Source of the DNA: Chloroflexus aggregans DSM 9485
Lineage (GTDB): Bacteria > Chloroflexota > Chloroflexia > Chloroflexales > Chloroflexaceae
NCBI RefSeq assembly: GCF_000021945.1
Contig: NC_011831.1
Location: 3,857,353-3,921,352, forward strand
Direction of reading: 5' to 3'
Length of the DNA: 64,000 nucleotides
Part shown: positions 53,471 through 62,328 of the stretch, in pieces
How the letters are laid out: every line of letters begins with the position of its first letter
Numbering within the stretch: the first letter of the stretch is position 1
The notes under the pieces: model-generated
What the model saw: the letters and a program-made list of their open reading frames with translations, nothing else
Database searches by the model: none
What the model was told of the DNA's origin: nothing
Program-made: the position numbers and the translations under genes

Positions 53471-54583
53471 CTACTCGCCGCCCGCCGTAGAGACAGCCTC
53501 ACCGGTAAACTGAGCGACAATCCGCTTAAGCGCCTGTGGTTGAACACGGAACGTTGCTCCACCACCAAGCTCAACAATCGACGATGAGTCAATTGCATAG
53601 CGCAAGATATTCTCTTCGCGGACGGTGCGGGCAAAATTGGCGAGTTCGAGCATCGTGCGTCGGTTGAGGTCGGTAAGGACGTAACCGCGTAACGCCCCGG
53701 TATAATCGTCGATGCTGGTCACCTGTTGCAAGAGTCCGCGTTCACGGATCCGCTGAAAGATTGCCATTAACACCTGTTGCTGGCGTTGGTTACGACCAAA
53801 ATCGCTGTCGGCGTGGCGTGTACGGGCGTAGATCAGTGCGCGCTCACTGTCCATCCATTGACGACCGGTATCAAACGACACCTCAATAGTGCCGTAATCT
53901 TCGGTGGGGTAAGCCGGGTCATAAATCGGTCGTGGTACATCAATCTCAATACCACCGATGATATCAATGATCTTTTTGAACCCATCAAAGTTGATCAAGA
54001 TAAAATAATCGACCGGAATACCGAGGAGTTTGCTAACCGTCGATTTGGCAAGCGCTGCACCTCCTCCCGGTCCAAAGCGATGCTCACCAATCGCGTAAGC
54101 GGCATTAATCCGCCCTTCGCCACCGGTTGGATAACTAACCCACAGGTCGCGCGGAATCGAAAGCATACTTACTCGACCGGTATCACGCGCGATATGCACC
54201 AAAACGATGGCGTCGGTACGAGTGGGTCCGGTATCATCCGGTCGTGCATCGGTGCCCAACAACAGAATATTGAGTTCAGGCCGACTGAGCTTTAAGGCTT
54301 CGGCCGTGGCGGTGGCCGATGGCGGATCGATCTGGGTAGTTGGGAGTGTCGTTGGCTGGGTGCTCGGAGGAGGTGGTGGACCATATATTTCTTCTGATGA
54401 CGTGATGGGTTGTGCAGTCGGGGACACAACCTCAGTTGGCAATGCCACCGGCGTGACGATCATTGCATCGATGTCGGCCAGCGCCTGACTCCATTCAAAG
54501 CCAATGCGTAGCAACGTGGCTACGACAATGACGCTTATGACGGTAGCGGCGCCAATCAAAATGCGCCTATGCAATGCTAACAT
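53471..54583 (-). CDS. LCP-family protein (second copy, no LytR_C domain)
   Basis: This protein of about 370 residues has one TM helix (ILIGAATVISVIVVATLL), a Pro/Thr-rich linker (about 40-105) and an LCP domain. Motifs are NILLLGTD, RTDAIVLVHI, SIPRDLWVSYP and YARTRHADSDFGRNQRQQQV. It lacks the LytR_C domain of the copy at 8680. ATG 54583 has AGGAGG only 2 nt upstream; TTG three codons later is an alternative. Its leader contains two hairpins. It is followed by murJ. Confidence 0.9.
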   Translation of the reverse strand: MLALHRRILIGAATVISVIVVATLLRIGFEWSQALADIDAMIVTPVALPTEVVSPTAQPITSSEEIYGPPPPPSTQPTTLPTTQIDPPSATATAEALKLSRPELNILLLGTDARPDDTGPTRTDAIVLVHIARDTGRVSMLSIPRDLWVSYPTGGEGRINAAYAIGEHRFGPGGGAALAKSTVSKLLGIPVDYFILINFDGFKKIIDIIGGIEIDVPRPIYDPAYPTEDYGTIEVSFDTGRQWMDSERALIYARTRHADSDFGRNQRQQQVLMAIFQRIRERGLLQQVTSIDDYTGALRGYVLTDLNRRTMLELANFARTVREENILRYAIDSSSIVELGGGATFRVQPQALKRIVAQFTGEAVSTAGGE

Positions 54584-54609
54584 ATCCTCCTGCTCCGCAA
54601 TCAGGTACC

Positions 54610-54652
54610 GTTCACTTCGGTGAACTGACGCAACATTGTGGTACGATGTTGC
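54610..54652. promoter_or_regulatory. Two hairpins in the leader of the LCP-murJ operon
   Basis: GTTCAC-TTCG-GTGAAC (54610-54625) and GCAACAT-N9-ATGTTGC (54630-54652) lie within the ~135-nt leader between the promoter and ATG 54583. They could control translation or transcription. Confidence 0.5.
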
Positions 54653-54724
54653 ATTGTTGCTGTCCACCCTGATCAGACGCGGATCGAAACGGTATCTGAA
54701 CAGTCATCTTTTACACCGATTGTT

Positions 54725-54753
54725 ACTATACCATATCGGGCGAACCGCGTGAA
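54725..54753 (-). promoter_or_regulatory. Promoter for the LCP-murJ operon
   Basis: The minus strand has TTCACG (54753-54748) and TATAGT (54730-54725), 17 nt apart, with TGG before the -10 (extended type). Confidence 0.55.
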
Positions 54754-54823
54754 CTCTTGTCACAATGATGTGGAGCTGAAAAATGGCTGATGTGTGCAAA
54801 TGAAGTCAGAGAATTACGTTGAT

Positions 54824-55627
54824 CTATCCCATCAAACCGACATCACCACTTTCAATCCGGTGGATGTTCCCATGGGGCGCGCGGACGATCAGCGTACCTT
54901 GCCGATCAACATCGATAGCCTCACCGTGGATCACGCCATGGCCGGTGTTGATAGTTACGTTCTGCCCAAGCGTAAGCAGACGGCTGCGCCATGTCGACCA
55001 TAGACTATCACTATCGCCAGCGTACAGTCTTTGCAACCAGAAATCGTAACGGCGCAAAAGAGCTTGTAAAAAACGTAGACGGTCAACATCAGGAGCGCCG
55101 GCCAGGGTCAGCGCGGTTGCCGGATAAAGCGTTGTCTGCGGATCAGGTGCGGCGCTGATATTAATCCCGCAACCGATGATTGCCCAGACCAGTTGGCCTT
55201 CATCCCAACCACCTTCAAGCAAGATACCAGCCGTCTTGGCCCAGCCGGCCGACGTGTTGACCAATACGTCGTTTGGCCATTTTAAGCCGGCAGTAAGCGG
55301 TGTTTCGGCTTCAATCGTTTCGAGCAACGCTACTGCGGCGAGCCAGATCAAGGCTGTTGGGGTACTCGTGGCAGCGGCCGGTGGTTGTAGACCGAGTGAG
55401 AAGAGTAATGCACTGCCCGGTGGTGCGACCCAGCGCCGGCCAAGTCGGCCACGACCGGCCGTCTGTTCTTCGGCGACGATTAATACCGGTAACGCACTTG
55501 GCGGAAGCGTAGCAATGGCAGTGCGGGCCAGATCCATTGTCGAACCGACTTGATCATAACAGTAAATGGTTGCCGGTACAGTAGGACTCGGTGGTAACCC
55601 TGCCCGGATTGCATTGGGATCGAGCAT
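54824..55627 (-). CDS. birA: Biotin--[acetyl-CoA-carboxylase] ligase
   Basis: This 267-residue enzyme has QVGSTMDLA, TAGRGRLGRRW (biotinyl-AMP loop), LKWPNDVLV and GIGCGINI-type AIIGCGINIS. It lacks an N-terminal HTH, so it is a group I ligase without a repressor role. It attaches biotin to carrier proteins such as acetyl-CoA and propionyl-CoA carboxylases, central to Chloroflexus carbon fixation. ATG 55627 has GAGGAA 6-7 nt upstream. Confidence 0.94.
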   Translation of the reverse strand: MLDPNAIRAGLPPSPTVPATIYCYDQVGSTMDLARTAIATLPPSALPVLIVAEEQTAGRGRLGRRWVAPPGSALLFSLGLQPPAAATSTPTALIWLAAVALLETIEAETPLTAGLKWPNDVLVNTSAGWAKTAGILLEGGWDEGQLVWAIIGCGINISAAPDPQTTLYPATALTLAGAPDVDRLRFLQALLRRYDFWLQRLYAGDSDSLWSTWRSRLLTLGQNVTINTGHGVIHGEAIDVDRQGTLIVRAPHGNIHRIESGDVGLMG

Positions 55628-55777
55628 GATGCATTCCTCGGTACACAAAATGAAAAGTCACTAAAAATCCATCAAATGGTATGGACTCGGTAACAATTTT
55701 TCGTTATACTACTCACTACTGAAACTATGCACTTGCCCAGCGGGTGCTGACCTCTTCGCAGCGGAAAGGATTTGCGT

Positions 55778-55912
55778 ATGATGACACTCATTCTACTGGC
55801 GGCAATGATCGTTATTGCCGGTGGAGTATGGCTATCGCTGCGTCAGGTGCAGCCCGAAGCGATACGGGTCCGGGTCCGCGATCGTGTTCAGCCGCGCCGT
55901 TGGTACCGCTAA
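55778..55912 (+). CDS. 44-residue single-pass membrane peptide
   Basis: MMTLILLAAMIVIAGGVWLS forms a TM helix, followed by a basic tail rich in Arg (RVRVRDRVQPRRWYR). The Shine-Dalgarno GGAAAGGA lies 9 nt upstream, a TATACT (55705-55710) could be its -10, and a strong terminator follows at 55943. It is too short for most gene finders. I recognise no family. Framing by promoter, Shine-Dalgarno and terminator argues that it is real. Confidence 0.55.
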   Translation: MMTLILLAAMIVIAGGVWLSLRQVQPEAIRVRVRDRVQPRRWYR

Positions 55913-55942
55913 GCACTGCTTATTGTACCGCAGCTTGTTCCT

Positions 55943-55971
55943 CCGCGCCTACCCTCAACAGGGAGGCGCGG
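55943..55971 (+). terminator. Terminator after the 44-residue ORF
   Basis: CCGCGCCT (55943-55950) pairs with AGGCGCGG (55964-55971), followed by TTGTGTTGTT. Confidence 0.75.
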
Positions 55972-56057
55972 TTGTGTTGTTAACGGAACTTTTTGTCTGC
56001 CGGTATCGTCTTTCTCTAGAGTGGTCGCCTGACAGGTGATGGGAAGGGCGTAATCTT

Positions 56058-58400
56058 ATGGGTGCAAAGCAGGTGTGGCGTTGGCTATCGGTTCTCGTCA
56101 TGCTCACAATAGTGGTTGTCGGGCAGCTTGCACCGGTAGCTGCTCAGAACACCGACGTCAGGCTAACAGTACGACCGGCATTTCAGGGATTCTTCCATCC
56201 CGGAACGTGGTTACCGGTCGAAGTTGAAGTGGCAAATGAGGGTGTCGATCGAACAGCAGAGATTGTCGTAGGCCCGACCGGTGGCCCTTTTTTTAGTACG
56301 ACTCTCGATCTTCCCGGTGGTAGCCGGAAAGGTGTTACGGTTTACGTCTATATCTATAATCAAGCATCCCGGATCCAGGCACAGTTGTTGGTGAACGGTA
56401 CCGAAGTAGCAACTGCGACGGCTCAGGTGCGATCGGTCGGTGAAGGGTTATTGATTGGAGTAGTTGGTACGCAGCAGCCGCGCTTACCGGCCCAGTTGGA
56501 AAATGGGAGCCGAATTACGACGGTGCCGTTAACATTGGGTGATATTCCGGCCGATGGTCTTGGCCTGTCACCGTTCGATGCTTTGATCTTCACCGATGTT
56601 GCCGCAGATGAACTGCGATCTGATCAGCGTGAGGCAGTACGAGCATGGGTGTTGCGTGGTGGGACTTTGGTGATCAACGGTGATTCCGGCTTGGCCCATA
56701 CGCTCGCCATCTTGCCCGATGATGTCGTTCCGGTAACGCTCGACGGTTTCGTATCTCCCCTGGCCGATCCGCCCTTGCGGCCACTGCGTCTAATACCGCG
56801 TACCTTTGCGGTCGATCAACCATTTATGGTACCGTTGCCAAAATTGCCTGACGGGTTGGCATGGGGGCGCTTGTACGGTGACGGTCAGAGTATTGTGCTC
56901 GGCTTTGATCTGGCTACACCGGAATTGGTGAACTGGTCGGGATGGCGTGCGTTGTGGCAAGTGCTCTTGCCACCGTCACAATTTGTCCCGCCCAATTTGG
57001 TATCTATTGCCAAGCTCTATTCTACTTTTCTCGAAGAGAATCTGGCGAGTGCTTTGATGAGCTTGCCGGCATTCGATCTTCCTTCACTCAATCTGATCGT
57101 TATCTTGCTTGGTTGTTATGTGGTGGTGGTCGGTCCGGTAACGTATCTGGTGTTGCGCCGGTTTGATCGACTTGCCCTGGGGTGGGTAGTTGTTCCGGTG
57201 GTAACCCTCATATTTGCGGTGATTGCCTATAGTGTTGGTTACACTCTGCGTGGCGGCGATGTGATTATTAGTCAACTGTCGCTTATCAATACCTACACTG
57301 CACCGATAGTACGTGAACGAAGCTTCGTGGGTATCTTTTCACCTGATCGGTCAACCTATCGTTTGCGTTCAACGGATGACGGTGTGCTGACGCGGCCCAT
57401 TGGGGTCCAAGGACCGTGGAGTTCAGAAGTATTAGCGAATGGCCGTTATCTACAAGGAATTTCTGATACGGTGGTAGAGGGTCTTGAGGTACCACAGTGG
57501 TCGTTGCAGGCCGTTGCAACCGATCGGGTCATTACCGCCGATGTCCTCGAGGCGCAGCTTGTCATTAATGGTGATGAAGTACAGGGCGAGGTAGTGAATC
57601 GAGGGGTGCGAACGCTTGAGGATGTGGTTGTTGTATACGGAGATCTCATCAGTCGTCTCGGTTCGCTTGCCCCCGGTGAGCGGCGGGTTAGTCGGCTTGA
57701 GCGTCCGGCCTACGCCTACGATGGCATCTCACTCAGCTACTTAATCTACGGTGAGCAATTTGATGCGATGGCACGGATGGCGCGACCGATGCCACCAGAT
57801 TTGCAACTGAAGAGTCGCGTGTTGGATGCGCTGTATGGGTATGGTACGGCGATTCGCGGCAAGCAACCGCTCGTATTTGGGTGGTACACGACGCCGGAAA
57901 CTACGATCATGCCGGTAGATCGCCGTGCTACAAGACAGCAAATTGCACTAGTGCATAGTATGGCTCGTCTACATCTGGAAACCGGAAAGGCAGTTACGCT
58001 GGATGCGGGGAGCTTTACAGGCATATTTGAACGCATCACTAATACGAGTAGTCCGTGCTATTCGGGTAATGTTCTCGGCGCTGCTCCTAATGTGGAGCCG
58101 GTTGTACTCCGTTTTATGTTGCCCCGTGATCTGATCGGTCTCCGGCCAGATAGTATGACGATGAACGTGCGTGCGGACATGTTTTGGAGTGGGCAAATCG
58201 AGGTGTACGATTGGGTTGATGGTGTTTGGGTGCTGTTACCTACCGAACCCGTCTTTCAAATCAGTAGTGTTGAGATACCGCAACCAGAACGGGTATTAGG
58301 CAGCCATGGCGTCTTACGGGTGCGGATGCAGATTCGTGATCAAATGCAGGGGGTTAGCTGTGTCTACCTCGATCCGACTGTGCAAGGACGATTACCATGA
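56058..58400 (+). CDS. Large extracytoplasmic membrane protein of an ABC export operon
   Basis: This 780-residue protein has a signal peptide (about 8-30, ending VAAQ) and a beta-rich ectodomain. A glutamine-amidotransferase-like/DUF4350-type central region (about 130-230, FDALIFTDVAADELRSDQREAVRAWVLRGGTLV) follows. Two TM helices lie at about 345-395, then a second ectodomain. It ends in an ATGA overlap with the ABC ATPase, so it is an accessory part of that transporter, comparable in layout to gliding GldG-type proteins. The substrate is unknown. Confidence 0.75.
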   Translation: MGAKQVWRWLSVLVMLTIVVVGQLAPVAAQNTDVRLTVRPAFQGFFHPGTWLPVEVEVANEGVDRTAEIVVGPTGGPFFSTTLDLPGGSRKGVTVYVYIYNQASRIQAQLLVNGTEVATATAQVRSVGEGLLIGVVGTQQPRLPAQLENGSRITTVPLTLGDIPADGLGLSPFDALIFTDVAADELRSDQREAVRAWVLRGGTLVINGDSGLAHTLAILPDDVVPVTLDGFVSPLADPPLRPLRLIPRTFAVDQPFMVPLPKLPDGLAWGRLYGDGQSIVLGFDLATPELVNWSGWRALWQVLLPPSQFVPPNLVSIAKLYSTFLEENLASALMSLPAFDLPSLNLIVILLGCYVVVVGPVTYLVLRRFDRLALGWVVVPVVTLIFAVIAYSVGYTLRGGDVIISQLSLINTYTAPIVRERSFVGIFSPDRSTYRLRSTDDGVLTRPIGVQGPWSSEVLANGRYLQGISDTVVEGLEVPQWSLQAVATDRVITADVLEAQLVINGDEVQGEVVNRGVRTLEDVVVVYGDLISRLGSLAPGERRVSRLERPAYAYDGISLSYLIYGEQFDAMARMARPMPPDLQLKSRVLDALYGYGTAIRGKQPLVFGWYTTPETTIMPVDRRATRQQIALVHSMARLHLETGKAVTLDAGSFTGIFERITNTSSPCYSGNVLGAAPNVEPVVLRFMLPRDLIGLRPDSMTMNVRADMFWSGQIEVYDWVDGVWVLLPTEPVFQISSVEIPQPERVLGSHGVLRVRMQIRDQMQGVSCVYLDPTVQGRLP

Positions 58401-59347
58401 CATTAGCAATCGAGACAATTGATCTCACCCACCGTTACAAGAAACTCATCGCGCTTGATCGACTCAACTTGCAGGTTGAACAGGGCTGTATCTACGGATT
58501 TATCGGGCCGAACGGTGCAGGCAAGACGACAACACTGCGCATTGTTGCCGGTTTGCTGCAACCGACGAAGGGTGAGGTGCGCTTACTGGGTGAACGACTA
58601 ACAACACGCACTGCGCAGCGTCTGGTTGGCTACATGCCCGATTTCTTCGGCGTCTACGACGATCTTCGGGTGTGGGAGTATCTCGACTTTTTTGCTCGCT
58701 GTTATGGGTTACGCGGATCGCGTCTGCGCCAAGTTGTTAACGAACTCCTCGATTTAGTCGATCTGAGCGAAAAGCGTCATGCTTTTGTGCAGACCCTGTC
58801 GCGTGGTATGCAGCAACGGCTCTGTTTGGCCCATGCGTTGGTGCATGACCCACCTATCCTTCTGCTCGACGAACCGGCGAGCGGTTTAGATCCGCGAGCG
58901 CGCGTAGAATTGCGTGAATTGTTGCGTACCCTGCGCGACATGGGGAAGACGATCATGCTTAGCTCACATATTCTCAGTGAGCTAGCCGAAGTGTGTGACG
59001 CAATTGGGATTATCGATCATGGGCGGATGGTGCTCAGCGGCTCACTTGCCGAAGTACAACAACAACTTGCAACCGGCTCGCGGGCGCGCATCCGTATTGC
59101 ACGTACCGATGACGTTGGGTTGGCTATGACTCTCCTCCAACGCCAATCGCTGGTACGCACTGTGAGCGCTACGCCCGCCGATCCGCGCAGTTTGACCGTC
59201 GAGTTCAATGAACCACCGAGTGAAATCCAATGTGCAGTGTTGCTTGCCGAGTTGATCGGCGCAGGCGTAGCGGTCAGCGAGTTCAGTACGCGGAGCGAGA
59301 ATCTCGAAGAACTTTTCCTGCGGCTGACAACGCAAGCGGCTAAATGA
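58397..59347 (+). CDS. ABC-2 transporter ATP-binding protein
   Basis: This 316-residue ATPase has Walker A GPNGAGKTT, signature LSRGMQQRLCLAHAL, Walker B LLLDEPASGLD and H-loop SSHILSELA, plus a C-terminal extension (about 220-316) of the DrrA/CcmA type. It energises an exporter or membrane-protein assembly pump, with the permease 18 nt downstream. Confidence 0.93.
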   Translation: MTLAIETIDLTHRYKKLIALDRLNLQVEQGCIYGFIGPNGAGKTTTLRIVAGLLQPTKGEVRLLGERLTTRTAQRLVGYMPDFFGVYDDLRVWEYLDFFARCYGLRGSRLRQVVNELLDLVDLSEKRHAFVQTLSRGMQQRLCLAHALVHDPPILLLDEPASGLDPRARVELRELLRTLRDMGKTIMLSSHILSELAEVCDAIGIIDHGRMVLSGSLAEVQQQLATGSRARIRIARTDDVGLAMTLLQRQSLVRTVSATPADPRSLTVEFNEPPSEIQCAVLLAELIGAGVAVSEFSTRSENLEELFLRLTTQAAK

Positions 59348-59365
59348 GGGTGTAGGAGAATACGT

Positions 59366-60439
59366 ATGGCGACATCTATTCGCCGGCCATTGCTTAATCC
59401 GATCTTGGTACGTGAAGCCCGCACACGGATGCGTGGGTTTCGTCCGTACCTGATTTTGACTGTCTTCTTGTTACTGCTCTTCATGACTGCATTGGGCATC
59501 TATCAATACATGATGTTGCAGGTGCGAACTGGTACAGTAGTGTTAAGTTCGCACGTTGGGCAAGCCTTGTTTCGTGGTCTGGCTTTCACCGAGATGCTCT
59601 TCATCATCCTCGTTGCACCGATTTTGACCAGTGGTGCTATTAGCAGTGAGCGCGAGCGTTTGACCTACGATATGCTGCTGGCAACACCCTTGCAACCGGG
59701 GCAGATGCTCTCGGGGAAGTTAGTCGGTGCGTTAAGTTACCTCTTGCTCTTGATTATAGCGTCGATCCCGGTCTTTAGTACGGTGTTGATGTTTGGTGGG
59801 GTCGATCTTCGCACACTGATATGGATTATCTTACTATTAAGTAGTGCTGCACTCTTCTTTGGCACTATCGGCTTATGCTGTTCGGCATTATGTAAGCGCA
59901 CGACATCGGCCACGATTGCAAGCTATGCGGTTGTGGTTCTGTTATGTGGAGTTCCGTTGCTGATTGCGACGATTTGGCCGCAATTTAGTAATCCGATGGG
60001 GCAAAGCCCACCGCCGTGGTTGCTGTATCTCAACCCACTCAGTGCGATTGTGGCCGTAACGACAGTTGTTCCAGCCGTCAACAATCCTAAGATCCCATTT
60101 TTTAGCGTCAGCGATCCGTTTATGGTTGTGCCGTTTCTGTCGCAATTTAGTGTTGGCGTCGTGCGCTATACAGATACAGGTCCGGTGTTGATGCCGGTCT
60201 ATCGGGCGACATTGTTAGGGTACTGGTTAGGGACATTTGTGTTGCTCTGGCTGAGTTCGCATCTGGCCCTGCCGGTACGACGTTGGCGACCGCGCTGGAG
60301 CGATTTAGGGTTTGTAGCAATAGTGGGTGCGATTGCACTATTAATGTGGGTGAGGATTGAATGGTGGTGGGTTGTACCACCGCCTGATCCATGGTTGGTA
60401 CCAGGCGAACCGGTACCGATGCCGGGAGCGTTGCCGTAA
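59366..60439 (+). CDS. ABC-2 type permease
   Basis: This 357-residue protein has six or more TM helices and the ABC-2 pattern: TM1 (PYLILTVFLLLLFMTALG), ISSERERLTYDMLLATPL, LGALSYLLLLIIA-type helix, and further TM pairs. The PPPDPWLVPGEPVPMP C-terminus is unusually Pro-rich. It forms the membrane channel with the ATPase upstream. GTAGGAG precedes ATG 59366. Confidence 0.88.
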   Translation: MATSIRRPLLNPILVREARTRMRGFRPYLILTVFLLLLFMTALGIYQYMMLQVRTGTVVLSSHVGQALFRGLAFTEMLFIILVAPILTSGAISSERERLTYDMLLATPLQPGQMLSGKLVGALSYLLLLIIASIPVFSTVLMFGGVDLRTLIWIILLLSSAALFFGTIGLCCSALCKRTTSATIASYAVVVLLCGVPLLIATIWPQFSNPMGQSPPPWLLYLNPLSAIVAVTTVVPAVNNPKIPFFSVSDPFMVVPFLSQFSVGVVRYTDTGPVLMPVYRATLLGYWLGTFVLLWLSSHLALPVRRWRPRWSDLGFVAIVGAIALLMWVRIEWWWVVPPPDPWLVPGEPVPMPGALP

Positions 60440-60519
60440 GGTAGGTTGTTAGGAGGTGATTGAGGTACCCCTTGACATCACTTTACATTGAGTGACGGTG
60501 AGGTTTGCAGCAGGCCCAC

Positions 60520-60650
60520 GTACCACTCGTCGTTTGGTGAGGGAAGCGGTGTGTCGCAGCGGCGGGCAGGTACTCCTGCTTAGCGCGGGTCGAGCTTGGT
60601 CGCAGCGGGGTATGTACCGCTCGTCGCTTGGTGAGGAATGCCGTGCGTGG
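60520..60650. repeat. Two imperfect copies of a ~88-nt repeat
   Basis: TACCACTCGTCGTTTGGTGA (around 60521) recurs as TACCGCTCGTCGCTTGGTGA (around 60609), with similar flanks (GTGTGTCGC versus GTGCGTGGC). Codon frames through it make no recognisable protein. It leads into the 208-bp tandem repeat. Confidence 0.6.
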
Positions 60651-60690
60651 CGGGGAAGCTTCTTTGTCGTAATAAGGTCACGGCGTACCG

Positions 60691-61106
60691 TGACCGTTGT
60701 ATAAACCATACCCAAACCTATTTCACGACTGGGTGCTGGAAAACCGGCACGGCGCAGTTCCACAACAGGGAAAGTTCCCTAGGCGCGACTGCGTGCAACG
60801 CACGGTTGTGCGTGCCGGGCGTTCCGGCTTCCTTCGTGCATCTACTGGTTGGTCAGTGCGGGAGCCTCATGCATCCACAGCAACGCCATTTGCGGTCGTG
60901 ACCGTTGTGTAAACCATACCCAAACCTATTTCGCGACTGGGTGCTGGAAAACCGGCACGGCGCAGTTCCACAACAGGGAAAGTTCCCCAGGCGCGACTGC
61001 GTGCAACGCACGGTTGTGCGTGCCGGGCGTTCCGGCTTCCTTCGTGCATCTACTGGTTGGTCAGTGCGGGAGCCTCATGCATCCACAGCAACGCCGGTTG
61101 TGGTCG
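60691..61106. repeat. Two near-identical 208-bp tandem repeats with structured arms
   Basis: Unit 1 (60691-60898) and unit 2 (60899-61106) differ at only a few positions. Each contains the hairpins GTGCTGG-AAAA-CCGGCAC, GGGAA-AG-TTCCC and ACGCAC-GGTT-GTGCGT, with CCGGCACG/CGTGCCGG as an alternative long stem. Each ends with GGGAGCCTC-ATG-CATCCACAGCAACGC, a Shine-Dalgarno-ATG module. The units sit between the ABC operon and lexA. No gene with a recognisable product fills 60440-61495. Confidence 0.85.
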
Positions 61107-61535
61107 CTTGCGCAGGAAGTGGATGCAGAGTCACGTTACCGGTTGACCGTTGTTCAACGGGAACCGGTAACCCATCCGCTATTCGGTGTTGGATGCGATA
61201 CCGTGCCGGTCGGTCCACGTGATCCGTTGCTTGGCGATGGTCTCGGTCCACGCGGGTAGATGATGCCACGGTAAAGTACGATGTTGTCAACCGATGGCAA
61301 CCCTATTGTTCATGTACGTTGTTCGCTGCCGCTCGTCGAACGCCTTATCCTGGTTTGCACGTCGTCGCAAATGCAGTCAATGATCCAACTACGCAAGCAG
61401 TTTAATCTGCTTACCGACCCGCACGGCTCATTTGACGTGTCGGCGATCAGGCGTTTCCGCACCATGCTGTGGGCAAACGCCGGGTATGAACCAGACTACA
61501 ACAAACTGCGCAGCACGCCGATCACGCGGCCCTGA
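61077..61535 (+). pseudogene. Two weak ORFs downstream of the repeats, possibly remnants of one gene
   Basis: From the second repeat's ATG (61077) a 60-residue frame runs to 61259. A second frame in the same phase runs from 61281 to 61535 (84 residues) and overlaps the lexA 3' end by 40 nt. Both have plausible codon usage but no family I recognise, and they are separated by two in-frame stops. They could be a decayed coding sequence or chance frames. Confidence 0.3.
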
Positions 61536-62146
61536 ATCTGCACATTATCAGGCGCAGTATAGATTGGTGGCATCGTCGCATTAGCCGGTTGCAGCCGAAT
61601 CCGACCATCTTCGCGATAGAACTTCTTCAGCGTCACCGCGTTTTCGTCAATCAGGCGAGCGGCAACCATCTGTCCATTCTCGGCGGTCTCTTGCCAGCGC
61701 AGCAAGACAATGTCACCATCGTCGATCAAGGCATCGATCATCGATTGGCCGCGTACCCTCATCGCATACACACCGTTGAGTCGGTTCGGTGGGATAACGT
61801 CAGCCGGAACGACGATCTGATCGGCACTGTTCAAATCAATCTCTTCGGGATCGGGTAGTGGTGAGCCGGCGGTAATAGTACCGAGCAACGGTACACGGCC
61901 GACAGCTTGGTTGAGAAGAGCTGGCGTGAGGTTCGGCAAGCTGATGCCGCGTGAAATCTTGTCGTTTCGGATAATTTTTCCAAGGCGCTCGAGCACGTTA
62001 AGGTTGTACGAAACGACCGAAGTTGACGAGATGTGCAGATCGCGTTGGATATCTCGGATGGATGGCGAAATGCCACGCTCGCGGATAAAATCAACAATGT
62101 ATTGGTAAATCTCCGCTTGTCGATCAGACATCTCATGTCTTCGCAT
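61496..62146 (-). CDS. lexA: LexA repressor
   Basis: This 216-residue SOS repressor has an N-terminal winged HTH (ISPSIRDIQRDLHISSTSVVSYNLNVLERLG). A cleavage site Ala93-Gly94 (ITAGSP), catalytic Ser135 (RGQSMID) and Lys174 (VTLKKF) complete the self-cleavage machinery. RecA-stimulated autocleavage derepresses DNA-repair genes. ATG 62146 has AAGGA 8 nt upstream; the longer frame adds an unconserved N-terminus. A candidate LexA box lies at 62226-62239, suggesting autoregulation. Confidence 0.95.
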   Translation of the reverse strand: MRRHEMSDRQAEIYQYIVDFIRERGISPSIRDIQRDLHISSTSVVSYNLNVLERLGKIIRNDKISRGISLPNLTPALLNQAVGRVPLLGTITAGSPLPDPEEIDLNSADQIVVPADVIPPNRLNGVYAMRVRGQSMIDALIDDGDIVLLRWQETAENGQMVAARLIDENAVTLKKFYREDGRIRLQPANATMPPIYTAPDNVQIQGRVIGVLRSLL

Positions 62147-62225
62147 GGCCGCTATCCTTTCAGTAGGCCGCGGCCCTGGCGGACTGCGGCAGACAAAACT
62201 AGAACTTATGAGCAATTATAACTTC

Positions 62226-62239
62226 CGAACACTTGTTTT
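62226..62239. promoter_or_regulatory. Candidate LexA-binding site
   Basis: CGAACACTTGTTTT fits the GAAC-N4-GTTC style of Gram-positive-type SOS boxes with one mismatch (GTTT). It lies 80 nt upstream of lexA and could control lexA and possibly the divergent FecR-like gene. Confidence 0.45.
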
Positions 62240-62328
62240 GTCAAGTACGGATGTTCAAGTATATGCCGATGGCGCTGCTTATGGCGGTGTTGCTGAGCTG
62301 TTAGTCGCTTCGAGTATAATGACGAGGT

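Noticed and set aside
60492-60912. Short plus-strand ORFs in the repeat block
   Set aside because: They are created by repeat units, have no Shine-Dalgarno and no family resemblance, and the same peptide (PYPNLF-DWVLENRHGA) recurs with the repeat. I treat them as repeat-derived frames, not genes.
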